Assembly: GCF_964199755.1 (NCBI RefSeq)
Contig: NC_133901.1
Span: 12,353,556-12,417,555, forward strand
DNA: 64,000 nucleotides
Direction: 5' to 3'
DNA from: Larus michahellis
Lineage: Eukaryota > Chordata > Aves > Charadriiformes > Laridae
Under the pieces are notes generated by a model. The model was not told where the DNA came from. It saw nothing but the letters and a program-made list of their open reading frames with translations, and made no database searches. This document shows, piece by piece, positions 60,701 to 64,000 of the stretch. Position numbers and translations under genes: made by a program. The number at the start of each line of letters is the position of its first letter. Position 1 is the first letter of the stretch.

Positions 60701-62302
60701 GGCCCTGTGGTTTCCCCTGCTGGAGGCTATGATGTCCCCACAGAAATTATCTGGTTCTTCACAGTGTCGATACTCTGAATGTAAGTATTTTGGCCTTTGT
60801 GACCCCAAATATTAATCAAGATCTGCGTGCTGTCTCTCCTCCTCTACTGAAAACAGAAGAAAAGCAGTCTTGTTACTCAGTTCCTAAATGTGCTGCTCCT
60901 GCAGTAGATCTGAACTGCAGTGGCTGTCGGACTGAGCGCCGGTTGGGCATTTGGGTGGGCTGCAGTTGTCAGGTGCTTTGTTTTTTAGTTCTGAGTGGAA
61001 CAGGACCTCAGCTGCAGCCTCTGCTCGTGAGCTGGGTCCATAGAGGATGGTCTCTATAAAAAGCCAAGTATGTGCACAGCATGTACAAAGGCTTTCTGGA
61101 GTGTAAGCAGGTTGTGTCTGCACTTTGGGAACTTCTGACATAATACACTGTCCTCTTCCATGCCTGCCCATTCTGTACCCTGCACCTGTCTGTTGTATAT
61201 AAAATCAGTAGAACTCAAATACGCCAGCTAAATTCTCTACTCCAGTTCTAGTGCCCTGAGTCTGTCGTTGGATGTCAGCAGCACATCTGGAAAAGTCTCC
61301 CCTTATGGGAGAATTAAGACTAGTTAAAAAGGGGCTTAGATACTGTCGTCTTGGGACAGAATAATGTCTTGTGGTCCATTCCAGCCCTGTGCTGGATTGT
61401 AGTTGTGCGTGGTTAAGGATCACAAGATGTTAGAAGTGTGGTGGTGATCGTGCTGTCCGTCCTCCTATTTCTTTCCTTCCAGTGACCATTAGCTGTACCT
61501 GGACTCCTGGGGATGGTCTTGCAGAGATTGGGAACTCAAAGAAATATATCACCTCTCTTCCCTCAACTCATCTTTTCCTCTAAATTCAGAATGTCCCTTA
61601 GATTATCCGTTTTTGGGAGCTAATGCCTGCAGTGAAGTAATCATCTGGAGCGATACCACAAATGATGAGAAGATAATACACTTGGATCCTGCATAACTAT
61701 TCCGTTTTCATTCCTGTCGTGCATACTTCCCAAACTGCTCGAACTAGCTAATTATCCCCACAAAGAAGCTGAATTGCTGGGTCCATGCATATCTCAGTAT
61801 TGGCTCTTACTTTGGGGAACTGGGGGTCAAGGAGCAACCTTCATGCAAAGGTTAACGCTAGAAGTTGTAGAGTCTGTGGGACTATAACACGGACAAGGCA
61901 ACCAAACTGGGGTTTGGTAGCAGTAGGAAAAGTGAATGGCAGTGCTACAAAGTAAGTTCAAAATGTGAACATTTACTGTAGGTTGGGTGTGGGAGGGGAA
62001 CAGAGAGGCATCCTGATATCAAAAAATTTTAAATATACTTTCTCATACAAAAAGCTGCGTGTGCTTAGTGCGAAACATGTAGAAGATATAAATATAAAAA
62101 CTGTTTTTCAAACTAGAAAACATGAACTGAAATAAAACTCTCGTAATCTGGAAGATTGATCTCTTTTTACTCCTTGAATCTTAATGAACTGCTGGTGGCT
62201 TTTATGTTTGATATTTCAGCTTTGAAGAGTTTGACGATGCAAGTGCTGAACAACATGGCTGCATTTATTGCTCTTCCTTCAATCCTGCAGAGAATTCTAC
62301 AG
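3628..62302 (+). CDS. VPS8: VPS8 subunit of the CORVET tethering complex, exons 1-40 (5' part of gene)
   Basis: VPS8 is the CORVET-specific subunit that binds Rab5 on early endosomes and tethers them for fusion, together with the VPS11/16/18/33 core. I assembled 40 exons into 3543 nt, exactly 1181 codons with no internal stop; every junction has proper splice sites and compatible phase. Residues about 66-80 form a conserved acidic stretch (TDDEEESFILEDP). A beta-propeller with a clear WD repeat at about 171-225 (ending ITMWDLASGKLL) occupies roughly residues 110-480. The VPS8-family core falls in about 583-783, and clathrin-like alpha-solenoid follows to 1181. The C-terminal RING-type domain, about 240 further residues in the human protein, is outside the window. 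The ATG at 3628 has G at -3 and +4. The gene's exons span over 58 kb here. Identity is near certain. Confidence 0.97.
4691..4711. repeat. T21 homopolymer
   Basis: 21 consecutive T in VPS8 intron 1, about 70 bp upstream of exon 2. Confidence 0.8.
4779..4847 (+). CDS. VPS8: VPS8 exon 2 (residues 43-65)
   Basis: 69 nt, phase 0-0, IDDKEFDIPQVDTPPTLESI..., identical to the vertebrate VPS8 family as I recall it. Intron 2 (4848-6636) shows nothing I recognise. Confidence 0.95.
6637..6767 (+). CDS. VPS8: VPS8 exon 3 (residues 66-109)
   Basis: 131 nt, ends phase 2. Encodes the acidic stretch TDDEEESFILEDP and the Ser/Asp-rich SYDTSSVASSDSGDR. Intron 3 (6768-8465) has a 12-C run at 8224-8235 and otherwise nothing. 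Confidence 0.95.
8466..8559 (+). CDS. VPS8: VPS8 exon 4 (residues 109-140)
   Basis: 94 nt restoring phase 0: basic KKKLPDTLSLHGSV then LLKGISAQIVSAA, the entry to the beta-propeller. Intron 4 (8560-9104) is featureless. Confidence 0.95.
9105..9137 (+). CDS. VPS8: VPS8 exon 5 (residues 141-151)
   Basis: A 33-nt micro-exon, phase 0-0, DKVDAGLPTAI, with TTTCTAG acceptor and GTAAGT donor. Intron 5 (9138-10552) contains only chance open frames on both strands. Confidence 0.92.
10553..10607 (+). CDS. VPS8: VPS8 exon 6 (residues 152-170)
   Basis: 55 nt ending phase 1: AASNLIAVGTSHGLALIF, a propeller blade strand. It precedes the largest intron (intron 6, 10608-19380), which holds A-runs, two old CR1 copies, and otherwise AT-rich DNA in which I see nothing. 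Confidence 0.95.
10654..10697. repeat. Interrupted A-tract
   Basis: 21 A, then GGGGC, then 13 A, then GCCCCC. A simple low-complexity tract just inside intron 6. Confidence 0.8.
12240..12745 (+). mobile_element. Old CR1 LINE fragment (3' part), diverged
   Basis: Degenerate match to the CR1 3' region: a CCATCTGAAGTACTGTCTCCAG-like segment near 12270, ...CAGAGGCTGAGAGGATTGGG near 12390, GGCTGTGGAATCGCCTTCCTTGG near 12609, and an end GATATTCTGTGA at 12733-12744. Many indels and stops; no frame survives. Confidence 0.7.
13497..13800 (-). mobile_element. Old CR1 LINE fragment, diverged
   Basis: Read on the minus strand this is a degraded CR1 3' segment. On the + strand it shows the reverse-CR1 order: CTTGAAAAACTCTTACGGATGG, ...CTGGTAACCTGCTCCAG..., AAAAAATTCTTAACAACCCA. 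A short GTGCGTGCACACAC segment appears inserted near 13670. No coding frame remains. Confidence 0.55.
19381..19505 (+). CDS. VPS8: VPS8 exon 7 (residues 170-211), WD repeat start
   Basis: 125 nt. DQNQALRLCLGSTAVGAQYG, then ALSINNDCSRLLCGFAKGQ, the first part of the recognised WD repeat. Intron 7 (19506-21025) holds the palindromes at 20591-20636. Confidence 0.96.
21026..21112 (+). CDS. VPS8: VPS8 exon 8 (residues 212-240), WD repeat end
   Basis: 87 nt, phase 0-0. ITMWDLASGKLLRSITDAHP carries the canonical WD dipeptide position, then GTAILHIK. Intron 8 (21113-22556) shows nothing I recognise. Confidence 0.96.
22557..22624 (+). CDS. VPS8: VPS8 exon 9 (residues 241-263)
   Basis: 68 nt ending phase 2: FTDDPTLAICNDSGGSVFEL, a propeller blade. 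Intron 9 (22625-23278) holds nothing but an A-rich run near 23157. Confidence 0.95.
23279..23432 (+). CDS. VPS8: VPS8 exon 10 (residues 263-314)
   Basis: 154 nt. RVMGVRTCESRCLFSGSKGE, ...CCIEPLHAKVELRDHPITQ..., LLAMASLTK; a propeller segment nearly invariant in vertebrates. The next intron is only 102 bp. Confidence 0.96.
23535..23594 (+). CDS. VPS8: VPS8 exon 11 (residues 315-334)
   Basis: 60 nt, phase 0-0: ILVIGLKPSLKVWMTFPYGR. Intron 11 (23595-24429) is featureless. Confidence 0.96.
24430..24537 (+). CDS. VPS8: VPS8 exon 12 (residues 335-370)
   Basis: 108 nt, phase 0-0: MDPSSVPLLAWHFVAVQNSV then PMLAFCRGDVVHFLL, a propeller blade. Intron 12 (24538-26001) shows nothing I recognise. Confidence 0.96.
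26002..26082 (+). CDS. VPS8: VPS8 exon 13 (residues 371-397)
   Basis: 81 nt, phase 0-0: VKRDDTGAIHVTKQRQLHLH, then YDLINFT. Intron 13 (26083-27185) is AT-rich without features. Confidence 0.95.
27186..27356 (+). CDS. VPS8: VPS8 exon 14 (residues 398-454)
   Basis: 171 nt, phase 0-0. WINSRTAVLLDSVEKLHVID, ...RQTQEELETIEISEVQLVYN, ...GGNVSEAL; last blades of the propeller. Intron 14 (27357-29942) has chance frames only. Confidence 0.96.
29943..30017 (+). CDS. VPS8: VPS8 exon 15 (residues 455-479)
   Basis: 75 nt, phase 0-0: ALVGEKACYQSISSCGGQVF, YLGTK. Intron 15 (30018-30666) is featureless. Confidence 0.95.
30667..30702 (+). CDS. VPS8: VPS8 exon 16 (residues 480-491)
   Basis: A 36-nt micro-exon, phase 0-0, SVHVMTLRSWRE, matching human except for isolated substitutions. 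Intron 16 (30703-32937) shows nothing I recognise. Confidence 0.92.
32938..33028 (+). CDS. VPS8: VPS8 exon 17 (residues 492-522)
   Basis: 91 nt ending phase 1: RVDHLLKQERLTDALALAWS, FYEGKAKAVV; start of the alpha-solenoid. Intron 17 (33029-34118) holds short A and T runs only. Confidence 0.96.
34119..34165 (+). CDS. VPS8: VPS8 exon 18 (residues 522-537)
   Basis: 47 nt restoring phase 0: GLSGDTSKRKAVIADR. Intron 18 (34166-35035) is featureless. Confidence 0.95.
35036..35125 (+). CDS. VPS8: VPS8 exon 19 (residues 538-567)
   Basis: 90 nt, phase 0-0: MVEILLHYADRTLKKCPDQG, KIQVMEQHFQ. The 382-bp intron 19 is empty. Confidence 0.96.
35508..35554 (+). CDS. VPS8: VPS8 exon 20 (residues 568-583)
   Basis: 47 nt ending phase 2: DVVPVIVDYSLLLQR; the split codon gives Thr where mammals have Lys. 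Intron 20 (35555-36048) is empty. Confidence 0.95.
36049..36271 (+). CDS. VPS8: VPS8 exon 21 (residues 583-657)
   Basis: 223 nt, the largest VPS8 exon here: DLLFNQIYDKMSENSVAKGV, ...LECLEPYILSDKLMGIT..., HMDITSLDIQQ. It opens the conserved VPS8-family core. Intron 21 (36272-37220) shows nothing I recognise. Confidence 0.97.
37221..37310 (+). CDS. VPS8: VPS8 exon 22 (residues 658-687)
   Basis: 90 nt, phase 0-0: VVLLCWENHLYDAMIYVYNS, GMNDFISPME. Intron 22 (37311-38430) carries a 22-T run at 37421-37442. Confidence 0.96.
37421..37442. repeat. T22 homopolymer
   Basis: 22 consecutive T in VPS8 intron 22. Confidence 0.8.
38431..38482 (+). CDS. VPS8: VPS8 exon 23 (residues 688-705)
   Basis: 52 nt ending phase 1: KLFKVIAPPLNAGKSLT. 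Intron 23 is 287 bp. Confidence 0.95.
38770..38812 (+). CDS. VPS8: VPS8 exon 24 (residues 705-719)
   Basis: 43 nt: DEQVVMGNKLLVYI, ending phase 2. Intron 24 (38813-39580) is empty. Confidence 0.95.
39581..39653 (+). CDS. VPS8: VPS8 exon 25 (residues 719-743)
   Basis: 73 nt: SCCLAGRAYPLGDIPEDLVP, LVKNQ, identical to human as recalled. Intron 25 (39654-41020) shows nothing I recognise. Confidence 0.96.
41021..41140 (+). CDS. VPS8: VPS8 exon 26 (residues 744-783)
   Basis: 120 nt, phase 0-0: VFEFLIRLHSTEGSVDEEVY, ...RTLLHFDTREFLNVLAL. Intron 26 (41141-41756) is empty. Confidence 0.96.
41757..41828 (+). CDS. VPS8: VPS8 exon 27 (residues 784-807)
   Basis: 72 nt, phase 0-0: TFEDFKNDKQAVEYQQRIVD, ILLK. 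Intron 27 (41829-44452) holds possible conserved non-coding stretches but no gene. Confidence 0.96.
44453..44572 (+). CDS. VPS8: VPS8 exon 28 (residues 808-847), GC splice donor
   Basis: 120 nt, phase 0-0: VMVENSDFTPSQVGCLFTFL, ...AKPNNTLFVNRTLFDQ. The donor is CAG|GCAAGT, so intron 28 (44573-45724) is GC-AG rather than GT-AG. The intron itself holds nothing I recognise. Confidence 0.96.
45725..45781 (+). CDS. VPS8: VPS8 exon 29 (residues 848-866)
   Basis: 57 nt, phase 0-0: VLEFLCSPDDDSRHSERQQ. Intron 29 (45782-46193) is empty. Confidence 0.96.
46194..46276 (+). CDS. VPS8: VPS8 exon 30 (residues 867-894)
   Basis: 83 nt ending phase 2: VLLELLQAGGIVQFEETRLI, QMAEKAE. Intron 30 (46277-47844) contains a CR1 tail. 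Confidence 0.96.
47341..47577 (+). mobile_element. CR1 LINE, 5'-truncated 3' end
   Basis: About 235 bp matching the CR1 3' terminus: AGGAAGAAATTTTTCACTCT near 47361, CCATCCCTGGAGGGGTTCAA near 47431, GGTCCCTTCCAACCCAAACC near 47537, and the terminal ATTCTATGATT tail. Well preserved, so younger than the intron 6 copies. Confidence 0.9.
47845..47929 (+). CDS. VPS8: VPS8 exon 31 (residues 894-922)
   Basis: 85 nt: FYQICEFMYERQLRYDKIIG, CYLRDPVRK; phase 0 end at GTGAGT. Intron 31 (47930-48539) is empty. Confidence 0.95.
48540..48638 (+). CDS. VPS8: VPS8 exon 32 (residues 923-955)
   Basis: 99 nt, phase 0-0: EEVFNYIHNILSMPGYSAEE, KQSVWQKALEHIE. Intron 32 (48639-52069, 3.4 kb) contains chance frames on both strands, a T-run near 51350, and nothing I can name. 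Confidence 0.96.
52070..52159 (+). CDS. VPS8: VPS8 exon 33 (residues 956-985)
   Basis: 90 nt, phase 0-0: ELLLLSPCKAADLVAIHFSE, QIESIITNLQ, aligning with the mammalian LVSLKPCKAAELVATHFS segment. Intron 33 (52160-52602) is empty. Confidence 0.95.
52603..52649 (+). CDS. VPS8: VPS8 exon 34 (residues 986-1001)
   Basis: 47 nt ending phase 2: DQFLLFQFLRSLLDP. Intron 34 (52650-57016, 4.4 kb) holds the antisense gene candidate and AT-rich palindromic stretches. Confidence 0.95.
55410..56395 (-). CDS. Candidate nested antisense two-exon gene, unknown 90-residue protein (exons 56395-56210 and 55732-about 55390)
   Basis: I do not recognise the product. On the minus strand, an exon bounded by TTGCTCTTGCAG and CAG|GTAGGTGAA contains an ATG (56233-56231) in strong context (A at -3, G at +4), preceded in frame by a stop. 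It encodes MGPAQSTQ, then splices in phase 0 to 55732 after the acceptor CTTGCTGAACAG. The second exon runs 82 codons to a TGA at 55486-55484, and an AATAAA lies at 55415-55410. Segments include KFLIRRRSIDVQTLQPWDGK, RIYNMSLYFLRATGADRIVI and the C-terminus GVCPEMKVSCRY. Four cysteines lie in the C-terminal half; there are two N-glycosylation sequons (NMS, NVS) and no signal peptide. It sits wholly inside VPS8 intron 34. It could instead be chance; open frames this long do occur by chance in this window. Confidence 0.35.
57017..57158 (+). CDS. VPS8: VPS8 exon 35 (residues 1001-1048)
   Basis: 142 nt: REGINQDLIHLPPCVTEQFI, ELLCQYSPDQVLETLKVLEY, CRLEETIQ. Intron 35 (57159-57837) has a T-run near 57597 only. 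Confidence 0.96.
57838..57927 (+). CDS. VPS8: VPS8 exon 36 (residues 1049-1078)
   Basis: 90 nt, phase 0-0: ITQKHQLHEASSYLLEKKGD, IHGAFLVMLE, a solenoid repeat. Intron 36 (57928-58361) carries overlapping palindromes at 57965-57988. Confidence 0.96.
58362..58404 (+). CDS. VPS8: VPS8 exon 37 (residues 1079-1093)
   Basis: 43 nt ending phase 1: RLQSKLLTLTQEDE. Intron 37 (58405-59182) holds a (TG)n run at about 58641-58658. Confidence 0.93.
58641..58658. repeat. (TG)9 microsatellite
   Basis: Nine uninterrupted TG units in intron 37; potentially polymorphic. Confidence 0.8.
59183..59286 (+). CDS. VPS8: VPS8 exon 38 (residues 1093-1127)
   Basis: 104 nt: SSAELPLLESIEDTLMKTIA, LCQRNSHNLDQQQQE, with the vertebrate-conserved LCQRNSHNL. 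Intron 38 (59287-60701) has no gene on + and one doubtful antisense exon (59996-59860). Confidence 0.96.
60702..60780 (+). CDS. VPS8: VPS8 exon 39 (residues 1128-1154)
   Basis: 79 nt ending phase 1: ALWFPLLEAMMSPQKLSGSS, QCRYSE. Intron 39 (60781-62219) may contain an old CR1 end near 61290-61425. Confidence 0.95.
61290..61425 (+). mobile_element. Possible ancient CR1 3' end
   Basis: GGGAGAATTAAGACTAGTTA near 61308 and CTTGTGGTCCATTCCAGCCC near 61368, followed by TGTGCTGGATTGTAG, resemble a decayed CR1 3' end. Heavily diverged, so the call is weak. Confidence 0.35.
62220..62302 (+). CDS. VPS8: VPS8 exon 40 (residues 1154-1181), last in window
   Basis: 83 nt ending phase 0: SLKSLTMQVLNNMAAFIALP, SILQRILQ, then GTGAGT. 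The following intron runs past 64000. I find no counterpart of the next exon (human DPVYGKGKLGEI) in 62303-64000, which otherwise holds a CR1 copy and nothing else. Confidence 0.96.
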
Positions 62303-62536
62303 GTGAGTTTCTGAAGAGAAGCAGCTTTTACCAAGCTGTGCCGCTCAGTTATTGGGAAGAGCTGAACAGACTCCTGATACGATAGCAATTTCCATGTTGT
62401 TAAAGATCAGGTTAGCTAGTTGTCTGGCTCAAAGTATTTCATTAGAAGCTCAGTTGGTGACATACAGGTTTGAAAAGCTGATAGAATGAATAACCTGGAA
62501 GACTTGATGCTCTGAGGAGACATGTGGGAACACAAA

Positions 62537-62950
62537 GAATCATAGAATCGCTGAGGTTGGAAGGGACCTTTAAGATCATCAAGTCCAACCTTTAACCTAC
62601 CCTGACAAAAGCCACTTCTAAACCATGTCCCTAGGTGCCCCATCTACCCTTTTTTTAAACACCTCCAGGGATGGTGAATCCACCACCTCCCTGGGCAGCC
62701 TATTCCAATGTTTAATAACCCTTTCAGTGAAAAAATGTTTCCTCATATCCAATCTAAACCTCCCCTGACATAACTTGAACCCGTTTCCTCTCGTCCTATC
62801 ACTTGTTACCAGGGAGAAGAGGTCAGCCCCCATCTCTCTACAACCTCCTTTCAGGTAGTTGTAGAGGGTGATAAGGTCTCCCCTCAGCCTCCTCTTCTCC
62901 AGGCTAAACAACCCCAGCTCCCTCAGTCGTTCTTCACATAGACCTGTGGG
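62537..62950 (-). mobile_element. CR1 LINE fragment with open RT C-terminal frame
   Basis: Reverse-oriented CR1 3' part. On the + strand it starts AATCATAGAATCGCTGAGGT and continues TTGGAAGGGACC. On the minus strand a frame (ending 62618) is open through the CR1 reverse-transcriptase C-terminus: [64 protein letters not shown], ending RDMV-stop. It is truncated at the 5' side, so it cannot move by itself. Confidence 0.92.
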
Positions 62951-64000
62951 AAGATAATTGAGGTAATTTCTGCAAACCAAATAAAATATTATCTCAAAGG
63001 TTGCAATTTGAACTGAAACGTAGCGATTTTAGGGGCAAAGCCACTATGAATTTCTCAAGGTTTGGAACTAAATTTGCTGAAAGCTATTTAGCAAAGGCTG
63101 TGGGCTGGACAGTTGTGAAAACATTAATGCAAAGTTTGTAGGCTTGGAGAAAGAGATCAAGACTGGCCGTTTTGATGGTGCAGCGCATTGTTTTGTTAGT
63201 GAGCAGGAAACATCTTGTAGAAGAGCTGATTTCAAAACGGGATCTTGGGTTGGGTGAGCCCAAGCAGCTATGATTTGTTAATTTGCAAAATAGATGAAAA
63301 ATGAGGTTGGGATTTAATAGCAAACCTTGAGAAAGGCAGAAAATGAATTGGAGGAATTGTCTGCATTGTGGAGTGGGATGATTGAAGGGTTGAGAAAGTG
63401 TTGAATTACTCTTCAGGGTTTCTATTCCTGATGAGAGAAGGAAATGTAGAAAAGGGCTTACAGGCTTCACAGGGGGAACATGCACCTCTGGCAGCCCATT
63501 AGTTTGATCTTAATATTATGCACAATCTTGAATTTTGGAAAAAATCATGATTAAAGACAGTGAAAATGTTGTAAAAGAGTGGACGGAAGGTGTGAACAAA
63601 TGAAATATGGTTTTATCAAAGGTAGAAAGTGTCGAGCAAACTTAATGCCTCTTCAATAACTTATTTCATCTAATTTTAACTGAGGCATTGGATACAATTT
63701 CCTATTGAGCTTTGCTTGATGTTTAATGTAGGCAGGAAAGGATACCGAAGCTGTGAATGAGTAAGTGGGGAGGTTGACAGGGAGGCTTTCCTGGGTTATG
63801 TCGAGAATTGCCAGAAAACCAGCGACCAGTGTGAAGATAACACAGCCGGGAGGTATTACAGTGTGGAGGAAGATCCTGTTCTGCCTTGGGAAGACTAGAA
63901 ATTCGTGTTTGCAGTCTTCAGATATTTCATCCCTTTTCTATTCTTACAGACTCTTTTAGCAGAAATAGAAAACCCCTTTTCTAGAGGCTGGCATTCCTGG

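Noticed and set aside
63084..63485. 133-codon minus-strand open frame in intron 40
   Set aside because: No domain, no start context, adjacent to a CR1 fragment; judged chance.
1..64000. Endogenous retrovirus, CRISPR array or bacterial-type operon
   Set aside because: No LTR pair, gag/pol motifs, regular spaced repeats or prokaryotic gene arrangement seen; the window is ordinary vertebrate gene sequence.

Overview
The window is vertebrate nuclear DNA, almost certainly from a bird. Genes are split into short exons with GT-AG introns, one promoter CpG island is present, and the only interspersed repeats I recognise are CR1 LINE fragments. The conserved CR1 3' tail, its octamer-like end and the compact introns (mostly 0.1-2.5 kb) fit a bird. 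I cannot name the species.

Layout on the + strand: (1) 1-2.96 kb holds the 3' end of a thioredoxin-domain gene matching NME9 (TXNDC6). Two exons (143-214, 1038-1154) are clear. A third (2651-2746) matches the acidic linker of the mammalian protein and then stops. No nucleoside-diphosphate-kinase exons follow, so this copy looks thioredoxin-only. (2) 3.44-4.1 kb is a CpG-island promoter with an NRF1-type palindrome and a GC box. (3) 3628-62302 carries the first 40 coding exons of VPS8, the CORVET tethering-complex subunit. The spliced exons give one uninterrupted frame of 3543 nt (1181 codons), with every junction phase agreeing. The WD40/beta-propeller half and most of the alpha-solenoid are present. 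The C-terminal RING-type exons lie beyond base 64000.

VPS8 introns are mostly featureless. Intron 6 (8.8 kb) holds two old CR1 copies, intron 30 a short CR1 tail, intron 39 a doubtful old CR1 end, and intron 40 a CR1 fragment that still has an open RT C-terminal frame. Intron 28 has a GC-AG splice pair. Introns 27 and 34 have AT-rich stretches with palindromes and homeodomain-type cores that could be conserved non-coding elements.

The most interesting signal is on the minus strand inside VPS8 intron 34. A possible two-exon gene (56395-56210 and 55732-about 55390) has a strong Kozak ATG, canonical splice sites, a 90-codon frame with codon use that looks genuine, and an AATAAA signal 69 nt after the stop. 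I do not recognise the predicted protein. It could be a nested antisense gene or a chance alignment of signals, and RNA or comparative data would decide.
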